DNA from: Flavobacterium psychrophilum
Lineage (GTDB): Bacteria; Bacteroidota; Bacteroidia; Flavobacteriales; Flavobacteriaceae
Direction of reading: 5' to 3'
Assembly: GCA_945862065.1 (NCBI GenBank)
Contig: CAMAWT010000022.1
Coordinates: forward strand, 1-37,807
Length of the DNA stretch: 37,807 nucleotides
The first letter of the stretch is position 1. Every line of letters begins with the position of its first letter. Made by a program: the position numbers and the translations under genes. The notes beneath the pieces are model-generated. The model was given only the letters and a program-made list of their open reading frames with translations. It did not search any database and was not told where the DNA came from. This document shows, one piece after another, positions 27,163 to 34,552 of this stretch.

Positions 27163-27285
27163 TGTAAAATAATATCAACTAAAACTATTTTCTATTAATG
27201 ATAAATTTTTAAAAATTAAAGCAATAAAAAATGTATCTGATTTCAAAAATACAAAATAATTTTAATATGGATTGGCATAAAAATC

Positions 27286-27360
27286 AAAAAAGCCATCCAC
27301 ACTAAAGTGGAAAGCTTTTCATTGGTCTAACTACTAAACCATGTTCCGAAAAATCGGAAC
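27286..27360 (-). ncRNA. candidate small RNA of three consecutive hairpins ending in a terminator
   Basis: Reading the minus strand: GTTCCGA-TTTT-TCGGAAC (27360-27343), GGTTTA-GTAGT-TAGACC (27340-27324), then AAAAGC...CCAC-TTTAGT-GTGG...GCTTTTTT (27319-27286), the last with a U-tract typical of an intrinsic terminator. The hairpins are spaced by only a few bases and there is no open frame of note. No convincing promoter was found just upstream; it could also be processed from tRNA-Asp read-through. It might instead be a leader/attenuator for the small secreted protein gene starting at 27162. Confidence 0.35.
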
Positions 27361-27436
27361 GAAAACAACACAACTATTTTGAATGTTATATTTTAATACT
27401 TAATATTAAATTAACATTGGATATGCTTTTTGGGCA

Positions 27437-27466
27437 AAAAAGCACTTTGTTTCCAAAGTGCTTTTT
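27437..27466 (-). terminator. terminator for tRNA-Asp
   Basis: GCACTTTG-TTTC-CAAAGTGC stem (27442-27461) flanked by A-run and T-run; on the minus strand the U-tract follows the stem. It lies 19 nt downstream of the tRNA 3' end. Confidence 0.8.
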
Positions 27467-27484
27467 CTAATTTCCCAATTTAAG

Positions 27485-27558
27485 CGGTCTGGACGGGACT
27501 CGAACCCGCGACCCCATGCGTGACAGGCATGTATTCTAACCAACTGAACTACCAAACC
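27485..27558 (-). tRNA. tRNA-Asp (GTC anticodon)
   Basis: On the minus strand a full 74-nt cloverleaf: acceptor stem GGTTTGG/CCAGACC with one G-U pair, D-loop TAGTTCAGTTGGTTA, anticodon loop CTGTCAC with GTC, T arm GCGGGTTCGAGTCCCGT and discriminator G as expected for Asp. The CCA tail is not encoded. A consensus promoter lies just upstream and a terminator downstream. Confidence 0.97.
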
Positions 27559-27576
27559 ATCGCTTTATTGCGGTTG

Positions 27577-27606
27577 CAAATATACAACCGTTTTTTAGTT
27601 TTACAA
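27577..27606 (-). promoter_or_regulatory. promoter for tRNA-Asp
   Basis: Minus-strand TTG (27604-27606), 19-nt spacer, TATATTTG (27577-27584): a perfect match with the same spacing and box as rpsP. The -7 box is flanked by an exact inverted repeat CGGTTG/CAACCG (27571-27576 and 27585-27590). Confidence 0.75.
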
Positions 27607-27644
27607 CTATTTTATTGATTTTTTTTAAAAGTTTATTTGAAAAA

Positions 27645-28568
27645 TCAACCAAACATTTGTTTTTCAGTTAAATAAGTTGTCATTATTTTTTCAAAATTTT
27701 CACCCGTATTTACTTCAACATACTTTATTTTGTTTTGGGCACATACCAATGATAGTTTTTTAAAATATTCTGCCGCCTTTTTTTCGTAAGCTTCTTGAAC
27801 ATTTTGAGCAAAAACAGCAACGGTTTCTCCGGTTTCAATATCTACAAAGCGTCGCGGTGTGTTATCAAAATCGAATGTGAGCTCTTTTTTATGATCAATA
27901 ACATGAAAAAGTATGACTTTATGCTTGTTGTGCTTTAAGTGCTGCAACGCATTAAAAAGCGCTTCGTCGTTTTCAGTTTGAAACATATCTGTAAACAAAA
28001 TAATCATGGAGCGGCGATGAATTTTCTCAGCAATTTCATGAAGAAAAGGTATGGTATTGGTGCTTTTTACCTTTTGAGGCAACTCGAGTAATTGTTCCAG
28101 TTGATTGAGCAACATTCGATGGTGGCGATCACTCCCTTTTTCGGGGGCATAAAATTCATACGTTTCTGAAAAAACACTTAGTCCAAAAGCATCTCGCTGT
28201 TTTTTTAGTAAATTCATCAAAACGGCTGCAGCCAAAACTGAAAATCCTATTTTAGATTTATAAAACGCCTGATTTTCAACTTTTGGAAAGTGCATAGACG
28301 ACGAATTATCTATGATAATATGACATCTTAAGTTTGTTTCTTCTTCAAATCGTTTGGTAAACAATCGGTCGGTTTTGGCAAACAATTTCCAGTCGATGTG
28401 CTTGGTGCTTTCGCCAATATTATACACTTTATGCTCAGCAAATTCAGCAGAAAATCCATGAAACGGACTTTTGTGCATACCCGAAATGAAGCCTTCAACT
28501 ACTTGATTGGCCATCAATTCTAAATGTTCAAATCCAGAAATAAGTTCTTTTTGTTCTTCGATCTTCAT
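27645..28568 (-). CDS. DUF58 / von Willebrand factor A-like protein
   Basis: A 307-residue cytoplasmic protein of the DUF58 family, usually encoded with MoxR-type AAA ATPases. The family hallmark YNIGESTKHIDWKLFAKTD lies around residues 50-68. A vWA-like fold follows, with the metal-binding DNSSSM (DxSxS) near residue 90 and IILFTDMFQ later. No membrane helices are present, unlike the longer DUF58 proteins. No moxR gene is visible here. It follows trxA in the same direction after a terminator. Confidence 0.85.
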   Translation of the reverse strand: MKIEEQKELISGFEHLELMANQVVEGFISGMHKSPFHGFSAEFAEHKVYNIGESTKHIDWKLFAKTDRLFTKRFEEETNLRCHIIIDNSSSMHFPKVENQAFYKSKIGFSVLAAAVLMNLLKKQRDAFGLSVFSETYEFYAPEKGSDRHHRMLLNQLEQLLELPQKVKSTNTIPFLHEIAEKIHRRSMIILFTDMFQTENDEALFNALQHLKHNKHKVILFHVIDHKKELTFDFDNTPRRFVDIETGETVAVFAQNVQEAYEKKAAEYFKKLSLVCAQNKIKYVEVNTGENFEKIMTTYLTEKQMFG

Positions 28569-28611
28569 AATCCAAAGATAAATTGAAAATTTGAAAAGAT
28601 ATTCGTTTTTG

Positions 28612-28645
28612 ACATAAAAAAAGGCCTAACTTTCGCTAGACCTCC
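28612..28645 (-). terminator. terminator of trxA
   Basis: On the minus strand AGGTCTAGC-GAAA-GTTAGGCCT, a 9-bp stem (with G-U pairs) and a GAAA tetraloop, followed by a U-run. It lies 20 nt after the trxA stop. Confidence 0.8.
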
Positions 28646-28664
28646 AATTTTTTTTTAGTTTTTT

Positions 28665-28982
28665 TTAAAGTAATGCATCAATTGCATCTGTATAGGTTTT
28701 TTTAGGAGCTACTCCTACTTGACGACCTACTACTTCGCCATTTTGAAAAATCAAAACGGTAGGAATATTTCTTACACCATATTTTGCTGCAAATTCTTGA
28801 TTTGCGTCAACATCTACTTTACCCACAACGGCTTTCCCGTCATATTCAGTATGAATTTCGTCAATAACTGGTCCAACCATTCTACAAGGTCCACACCAAG
28901 CTGCCCAAAAATCTACTACTACTGGTTTATCTGATTTTAATACTACTTCGTCAAAAGTTGCATCTGTGATTGCTAATGCCAT
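28665..28982 (-). CDS. trxA: thioredoxin
   Basis: A 105-residue cytosolic thiol-disulfide oxidoreductase. The redox site WCGPC is in FWAAWCGPCRMVGP. The cis-proline loop GVRNIPTVLIF and the C-terminal GVAPKKTYTDAI are in place. No signal peptide or membrane helix, so it is the general cytoplasmic thioredoxin. It lies 117 bp downstream of dnaE but has its own -7 box and terminator. Confidence 0.96.
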   Translation of the reverse strand: MALAITDATFDEVVLKSDKPVVVDFWAAWCGPCRMVGPVIDEIHTEYDGKAVVGKVDVDANQEFAAKYGVRNIPTVLIFQNGEVVGRQVGVAPKKTYTDAIDALL

Positions 28983-29022
28983 ATTATTTTTGTTTAAAAG
29001 TTTTTTTTCTATTTTGAAGTTA

Positions 29023-29030
29023 CAAAGATA
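29023..29030 (-). promoter_or_regulatory. -7 box for trxA
   Basis: Minus-strand TATCTTTG; no clear TTG at normal distance. The leader to the trxA ATG is about 35 nt. Confidence 0.4.
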
Positions 29031-29099
29031 ATGAAAGATTTGGCTTTTTCATTGTTTCTAAATTGGTTTTCATTATTAAATCATATAAAAAAATGATAG

Positions 29100-32000
29100 T
29101 TAATTCAATCTGAAACGAACATTCAATTTTTCCAAATCAGCTAATAACTCCTTTGAAATTTTCACTTTCAATCTTCTACTTGGCATTTCCAATTTTGTGA
29201 TTACTTTGTTTTCTTCGGCGGTTTCCGCTACTTCTGGCACAATATCAACTTCATCCATTTCAGATGGTGGATCCATGTTGTCAATATCTATTTCAGTATC
29301 ATTCTCAATTATTAGGAACTCTTTTGCAGGAATAATTTCAGCTTTTTTGGTATTTTTTTCTATTTCCATTACTTCAAAAACAATGTAATTATCTCCTGGA
29401 TTGGCTTTAAAAACAGTATCCATTTCTTGGATTAAATTTTGTTTCAAATCAAAAATATTAAGTTGAATCGAAATCTTTTTTGCAAAATTTGGCAGCACAT
29501 CAGCCAGTAATTTGGCATCTTGAAAGGTAATTTGTGGGTCGGATTTTTTCCCTGTTTCGCGATTTACCCATCCGTCTTTAACCCCTATTTTAAAATAAAC
29601 GAATTGATTGTTTACTAAAAAATGTCTGTATTTTAAATACTCTTCATTGAATATTCTGAAATCATGACTTTCATCATACCCTTCCAGAGTGAACATAGCC
29701 CAATCTTTTCCGTTTTTTCCTGTTCGATATTGAACATTGGTCACAATTCCGCCTAAGGTTAGATTTTTTCCTACCAGTCCTTCTAAATTTTTAAATTGAA
29801 ACAAACGTACATTACAAAAATGATTCATTTCAAATCGATAATCGTCAAGCGGATGCCCCGAAATATAAATTCCGACTACTTCTTTTTCTTTTGCTAATTT
29901 TTCCATGGTGCTCCAGTCGTCGCAAGGCGGCACAATTGGTTCGGCAATTTGGACTTCACTGGTTTCGCCAAAAAGACTTACTTGAGATGAATTTTCGTTT
30001 TCTTGAAATTTAGAACCATACCGAATGGCTTTTTCCAGAAAAGTAATTCCTTCGCCTTCAATATGGAAATATTGGGCTCTGTGCGTATCTTCAAAACAAT
30101 CAAATCCGCCTGCAAAAGCGAGGCTTTCAAATGCTTTTTTGTTGGCTGCTCTGAGGTCTATTTTTTTGGCTAAATCAAAAATCGATTTATATGGAGTGTC
30201 TTTTCTGCTTTTTACAATGGTATCAACAGCATTGGCACCCACTCCTTTTACGGCGCCCATCCCAAAACGAACGGCATAGTTATCGTTTACCGTAAATTTA
30301 TAATACGATTCGTTCACATCTGGACCTAAAACTGTTAATCCCATGCGCTTACATTCTTCCATAAAAAAGGAAACCTGTTTAATGTCGTTCATGTTATTCG
30401 AAAGAACTGCTGCCATGTATTCGGCTGGATAATTGGCTTTTAAATAAGCAGTTTGGTAGGCAATCCAAGCATAACACGTTGAATGTGACTTGTTAAACGC
30501 ATATTCTGCAAAGGCTTCCCAGTCTTTCCAAATTTTTTCTAATTTATCTTCGGCATGACCTTTAGCAACCGCTTGAGATAAAAATTTTGGTTTCATTTTA
30601 TCCAAAACATCACGCTGCTTTTTTCCCATTGCTTTACGCAAAACGTCGGCATCACCTTTAGAAAAATCGGCCAATTTTTGAGATAAAAGCATTACTTGCT
30701 CTTGATAAACGGTAATTCCGTAGGTGTCTTTTAACAGTTCTTCGCAAGCATCCAAATCATAAACAATTTCTTCCTCGCCATTTTTTCTTTTAATAAAACT
30801 CGGAATATAAGCAATTGGACCTGGGCGATACAAAGCATTCATGGCAATCAAATCAGGAAAAACTGTTGGCTTCAATTCCTTCATGTATTTTTGCATTCCG
30901 GGACTTTCATATTGAAAAATTCCGACCGTTTCTCCTCGTTGAAAAAGTTCGTAGGTTTTCAAATCATCGATTGGAAATTCGTCTGGATTAATTTCTTTAC
31001 CCGTTCTGTATTTTACTAATTTAACGGTATCTTTTATCAGCGTTAGGGTTTTTAATCCCAAGAAGTCCATTTTCAATAAACCTGCACTTTCTACTACCGA
31101 GTTATCGAATTGGGTAACATATAAATCAGAATCTTTAGCGGTAGCTACGGGTACAAAATTGGTAATATCATCTGGAGTAATAATAACTCCACAGGCGTGA
31201 ATGCCCGTATTTCTTAGGTTTCCTTCTAAAATTTGAGCTTGTTGAATGGTTTCTCCACCCAAATCACCCATTTTTGCTAATGCAATTAATTCCTTTACTT
31301 TATCAAAATCTTCAGGACGAAGTGCCGCTTTGAGTTTGGCATCGTCCATCGAAAATATTTTAGCAAGATTTAAAGTTGTTGGAATTAATTTTGCAATTTT
31401 ATCAGCTTCAAATAACGGCAAATCTAGCACTCGAGCGGTATCTCTAACAGATGATTTTGCTGCCATGGTACCATACGTAATGATTTGCGCCACTTGTTTT
31501 GAGCCGTATTTATTGATTACATAATCCATGACACTACTTCTACCTTCATCATCAAAATCAATATCGATATCGGGAAGTGAAACCCTGTCAGGATTAAGAA
31601 AACGCTCAAAAAGCAAGTTGTATTTGAGTGGGTCAATATTGGTAATTCCGAGACAATAAGCTACGACTGAACCAGCTGCCGACCCCCTACCCGGCCCAAC
31701 AGAAACTCCCATATTTCTTGCGGCAGCAATAAAATCTTGTACAATCAAGAAATAACCAGGGTAACCCGAGTTTTCGATGGTAAGTAATTCAAAATCAATG
31801 CGTTCTTTTATCTCATCTGTAATTTCTTCATAACGTTTGCTTGCGCCATTAAAAGTGAGGTGTTTTAGATATGAATTTTCGCCTCTTTTACCTCCATCGG
31901 TTGTGTCTTCTGTAACAATGAATTCCGTTGGGATTTCAAACTTTGGCAATAATACATCTCTTGCCAGTGAAAAAATTTCAATTTTATCTGTAATTTCTTT

Positions 32001-33635
32001 ACAATTCAAAATAGATTCAGGAATGTCGGCAAATGCTTTTTTCATTTCATCGCCCGATTTGAAATAATATTCTTGATTGGGCAACCCAAATCGAAAACCT
32101 CTACCTCTACCAATTGGTGTAGCTTGCTTTTCACCATCTCTTACACACAATAAAATATCGTGCGCATTGGCATCTTCTTTATTGATATAAAACGTATTAT
32201 TTGTAGCAATTATTTTAACTTGATGCTTGTTTGCTAATGCAATTAACGATTGGTTCACTCTGTTTTCATCTTCTTGATTGTGTCGGGTAATTTCAACATA
32301 TAAATCGTCTTCAAATTGACTTTTCCACCAAACGAGGGCTTCTTCGGCCTGATTTTCTCCAACATTTAAAATTTTGCTAGGCACTTCGCCGTATAAACTT
32401 CCTGTTAAACAAATAAGATCTTCTTTATATTCTTGAACAATTTTTCGGTCGATTCTTGGTACATAATAAAACCCATTTGTGTAAGCGATTGAAGACATTT
32501 TGGCTAAATTGTGATAGCCTTTTTTATTTTTTGCTAAAAAAACCACTTGATAACCGTTGTCTTTTCTGGATTTGTCCAAATGATTATCGCATACAAAAAA
32601 TTCGCAACCAACGATGGGTTTTATGATGGTTTCTTGTGGAAATTCGCCTTTTTCAAGGGACTCGCTATTTTTAGCTTCAGCTGATTTATTGTGATTTAAT
32701 ACATCTCTTACAAAGTGAAAAGCACCCATCATGTTTCCGATATCAGTGATGGCAACGGCAGACATTTTGTTTTTTGCTGCAGCCTCCACAAGATCTTTAA
32801 TAGCTACTGTAGATTGTAAAACCGAAAACTGCGTGTGGTTGTGAAGATGAACAAAATCTGAAGTTTGTAATATTTCTTTATTCTCAGATAGGGTTTTTTT
32901 TGAAATAACTGAATGCCCTTTTTCACCAAATTGTTGTCTAATTTTATCAGATTCTTGTTTTAAATTGATGTGTTTTAAACCAATTAATTGGATGGTTTGT
33001 GGGTTTTTTTCATTAAAATCTTTGAAATATTCTGCAGGAACATCGAGTTCTTCTTTGGTAAAAACATTTCTTTTGATCAGTTCCAAAAAACAACGAGTTG
33101 TTGCTTCAACATCGGCGGTGGCGTTGTGTGCTTCCGCAAATGGTTGGCTGAAAAGATATTGGTGTAATTCGGTTAACGTTGGCAATTTAAACTTGCCGCC
33201 TCGCCCACCCGGAAGTTTTAGTAATGAAGCAGTAACTTCTGTACACGTATCTAAAATAGGCATGGAACTTAAGGGTGATTCTATTTTTAAGCGATGGAAT
33301 TCGGCTCCCATAATATTGAGATCGAAGCCTAAATTTTGTCCGACTATGAATTTGGTTTTGGCTAGTGCTTGGTTAAATTTTTGTGCCATTTCAGCCAAAG
33401 GCACTCCATCTTTTTGAGCTAACTCAGTTGAGATACCGTGCACTTTCTCTGCATCAAAAGGGATGTTGAATCCGTCTGGTTGAATTAAATAATCTTGATG
33501 TTCTAGTAGATTTCCCATGGCGTCATGAAGTTGCCACGCAATTTGTACGCAACGAGGCCAATTGTCTGAATCTGTTAATGGTGCAGACCAGTTTTTGGGT
33601 AATCCTGTGGTTTCGGTATCGAAGATTAAATACAT
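29100..33635 (-). CDS. dnaE: DNA polymerase III alpha subunit with N-terminal DEDDh exonuclease domain
   Basis: Replicative polymerase of 1511 residues. Residues 1-195 form a DEDDh 3'-5' exonuclease: FDTETTG, VGQNLGFDLN and the HNATAD motif near residue 170. The PHP domain begins at HLHNHTQFSVL (about 263), but several metal-site positions are changed: TDIGNMMG where TDHGN is usual, YQVVFLA where HLVLLA is usual, and ATNN where ATND is usual. The polymerase core has the catalytic PDIDIDF (about 688) and KMDFLGLKTL, followed by helix-hairpin-helix and OB-fold (LTLGGIVTNVQYRTG) regions. This makes it DnaE-type rather than PolC, with proofreading probably supplied in cis. Its promoter is about 180 nt upstream, with a repeat array filling the leader. 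Confidence 0.96.
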   Translation of the reverse strand: MYLIFDTETTGLPKNWSAPLTDSDNWPRCVQIAWQLHDAMGNLLEHQDYLIQPDGFNIPFDAEKVHGISTELAQKDGVPLAEMAQKFNQALAKTKFIVGQNLGFDLNIMGAEFHRLKIESPLSSMPILDTCTEVTASLLKLPGGRGGKFKLPTLTELHQYLFSQPFAEAHNATADVEATTRCFLELIKRNVFTKEELDVPAEYFKDFNEKNPQTIQLIGLKHINLKQESDKIRQQFGEKGHSVISKKTLSENKEILQTSDFVHLHNHTQFSVLQSTVAIKDLVEAAAKNKMSAVAITDIGNMMGAFHFVRDVLNHNKSAEAKNSESLEKGEFPQETIIKPIVGCEFFVCDNHLDKSRKDNGYQVVFLAKNKKGYHNLAKMSSIAYTNGFYYVPRIDRKIVQEYKEDLICLTGSLYGEVPSKILNVGENQAEEALVWWKSQFEDDLYVEITRHNQEDENRVNQSLIALANKHQVKIIATNNTFYINKEDANAHDILLCVRDGEKQATPIGRGRGFRFGLPNQEYYFKSGDEMKKAFADIPESILNCKEITDKIEIFSLARDVLLPKFEIPTEFIVTEDTTDGGKRGENSYLKHLTFNGASKRYEEITDEIKERIDFELLTIENSGYPGYFLIVQDFIAAARNMGVSVGPGRGSAAGSVVAYCLGITNIDPLKYNLLFERFLNPDRVSLPDIDIDFDDEGRSSVMDYVINKYGSKQVAQIITYGTMAAKSSVRDTARVLDLPLFEADKIAKLIPTTLNLAKIFSMDDAKLKAALRPEDFDKVKELIALAKMGDLGGETIQQAQILEGNLRNTGIHACGVIITPDDITNFVPVATAKDSDLYVTQFDNSVVESAGLLKMDFLGLKTLTLIKDTVKLVKYRTGKEINPDEFPIDDLKTYELFQRGETVGIFQYESPGMQKYMKELKPTVFPDLIAMNALYRPGPIAYIPSFIKRKNGEEEIVYDLDACEELLKDTYGITVYQEQVMLLSQKLADFSKGDADVLRKAMGKKQRDVLDKMKPKFLSQAVAKGHAEDKLEKIWKDWEAFAEYAFNKSHSTCYAWIAYQTAYLKANYPAEYMAAVLSNNMNDIKQVSFFMEECKRMGLTVLGPDVNESYYKFTVNDNYAVRFGMGAVKGVGANAVDTIVKSRKDTPYKSIFDLAKKIDLRAANKKAFESLAFAGGFDCFEDTHRAQYFHIEGEGITFLEKAIRYGSKFQENENSSQVSLFGETSEVQIAEPIVPPCDDWSTMEKLAKEKEVVGIYISGHPLDDYRFEMNHFCNVRLFQFKNLEGLVGKNLTLGGIVTNVQYRTGKNGKDWAMFTLEGYDESHDFRIFNEEYLKYRHFLVNNQFVYFKIGVKDGWVNRETGKKSDPQITFQDAKLLADVLPNFAKKISIQLNIFDLKQNLIQEMDTVFKANPGDNYIVFEVMEIEKNTKKAEIIPAKEFLIIENDTEIDIDNMDPPSEMDEVDIVPEVAETAEENKVITKLEMPSRRLKVKISKELLADLEKLNVRFRLN

Positions 33636-33654
33636 TGGGACGAGTTAATAATTA

Positions 33655-33810
33655 GTGATTGGTGATTAGTGATTAGTGATTGGTGATTAGTAATTATTGA
33701 ATAGTGATTAGTGAATAGTGATAAGTAATTTACTTTTTTACTCTTCACTTTTTACTTTTTACTAATTACTTTTTACTAATTACTTTTTACTTTTCACTGA
33801 TGACTAAATT
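33655..33810. repeat. two-armed heptamer array in the dnaE leader
   Basis: The left arm has eleven 7-nt steps from 33655 to 33731 (GTGATTG, GTGATTA, GTGATTA, GTGATTG, GTGATTA, GTAATTA, TTGAATA, GTGATTA, GTGAATA, GTGATAA, GTAATTT). The right arm runs from 33733 to 33810: one 8-nt unit CTTTTTTA, then ten 7-nt units such as CTCTTCA, CTTTTTA, CTAATTA, CTTTTCA, CTGATGA, CTAAATT. The right units in reverse complement (TnAnnAG) match a rotation of the left units (TnATnAG), so the arms are inverted and could form a long imperfect hairpin. The array lies between the predicted dnaE promoter and start codon. Confidence 0.85.
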
Positions 33811-33817
33811 GTAACTT

Positions 33818-33848
33818 CAAAAGTACATTTTAAGGATTAATTTGTCAA
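33818..33848 (-). promoter_or_regulatory. promoter for dnaE
   Basis: Minus-strand TTG (33846-33848), 20-nt spacer, TACTTTTG (33818-33825): full consensus. The predicted start near 33811 gives a leader of about 175 nt, almost entirely heptamer repeat. Confidence 0.55.
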
Positions 33849-33884
33849 TTTTAGTTATTAACAAAAGTTTAATGATTGGGGTTT

Positions 33885-33956
33885 TAGCCCCGATTGAAGT
33901 GAAAATCCTTTTTGTTTTTTTTTCAAAAACAAAAAGATTGAAACGAAAAGCGGGAA
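33885..33956. repeat. REP-like palindromic element, copy B
   Basis: TAGCCCCGATTGAAGTGAAA then ATCC, a central hairpin CTTTTTGTTTTT/AAAAACAAAAAG, then ATTGAAACGAAAAGCGGGAA. This is the clearest of three copies in the window. It lies between the dnaE promoter and the end of the upstream RNA-binding protein gene. Confidence 0.65.
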
Positions 33957-33995
33957 AATGGTTTATTTAAAATGCCCGAGCCATTTGCTACAAAT

Positions 33996-34023
33996 AAAAA
34001 AGCCACACATTGCTGTATGGCTT
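33996..34023 (-). terminator. terminator of the RNA-binding protein gene
   Basis: On the minus strand AAGCCATACA-GCAA-TGTGTGGCTT (10 positions per arm, one T-G pair) followed by a U-run. It lies 22 nt after the stop. Confidence 0.8.
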
Positions 34024-34044
34024 CTTGTATAATTTAGGTTTAAA

Positions 34045-34419
34045 CTAGTATCTACCTCTGTTTCCTCCACCATTATTGTCTCTGTTTCCTCCACCGTAGT
34101 TTCCTCCACCACCGCGAGAATTTCCACCACCATTATAACCTCCACGGTCATTGTTGAAAGATCTTCTTTCTCCTTCTGGTTTAGGTTCTGACTTGTTTAC
34201 AACTATTGTTCTACCTTCAACAGTAGCTCCGTTTAGTTCTGTAATTGCTTTTTGTGCCTCTTCGTCATTTTCCATTTCAATAAAACCAAAACCTTTACTT
34301 CTTCCAGTAAATTTATCAGTTATAATTTTAACAGAACTTACCGATCCGTATACTTCAAAAGACTCTCTTAAATCTGCTTCGTCTATGCTAAACGGAAGGC
34401 TTCCAACAAAAATATTCAT
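34045..34419 (-). CDS. glycine-rich RNA-binding protein with one RRM domain
   Basis: A 124-residue single-RRM protein like the Rbp proteins of cyanobacteria and Bacteroidota, which bind single-stranded RNA. RNP2 is MNIFVGSL at the N-terminus; RNP1 is SKGFGFIEM near residue 45. From about residue 85 the tail is Gly/Asn/Arg-rich (GGYNGGG, GGGGNYGGG, GGGNRGRY), a disordered RNA-binding tail. It is monocistronic with a TACCTTTG box upstream and a clean terminator. In other bacteria such proteins respond to cold or act on sRNA; neither is shown here. Confidence 0.93.
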   Translation of the reverse strand: MNIFVGSLPFSIDEADLRESFEVYGSVSSVKIITDKFTGRSKGFGFIEMENDEEAQKAITELNGATVEGRTIVVNKSEPKPEGERRSFNNDRGGYNGGGNSRGGGGNYGGGNRDNNGGGNRGRY

Positions 34420-34443
34420 ATATTTATTTTATAAAATTGACTA

Positions 34444-34451
34444 CAAAGGTA
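34444..34451 (-). promoter_or_regulatory. -7 box for the RNA-binding protein gene
   Basis: Minus-strand TACCTTTG, 24 nt before the ATG at 34419. No TTG at the usual spacing. Confidence 0.45.
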
Positions 34452-34497
34452 TGATAATTTACTATATGGATGTCTAATTTTGAATTAATTAACACAA

Positions 34498-34529
34498 ATA
34501 AAAAAATCCAATCGGTTGTGATTGGATTT
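34498..34529 (-). terminator. terminator of the lipoprotein gene
   Basis: AAATCCAATC-GGTTGT-GATTGGATTT, a perfect 10-bp stem with a 6-nt loop; on the minus strand a U-run follows. It lies 23 nt after the lipoprotein stop. Confidence 0.85.
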
Positions 34530-34552
34530 AATTTACTGATTATAATGAGTTT

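Noticed and set aside
27324..27345. Fragment of a second tRNA
   Set aside because: On the minus strand ATGGTTTAGTAGTT resembles the 5' end of tRNA-Asp, but the match stops after 14 nt and the rest folds as a separate hairpin (GGTTTA/TAGACC).
29197..33417. Several plus-strand frames inside dnaE
   Set aside because: Ser-rich shadows antisense to a fully conserved polymerase; no promoters or family matches.
33655..33810. CRISPR array
   Set aside because: Units are 7 nt with no unique spacers, the two halves are oppositely oriented and there are no cas genes nearby.
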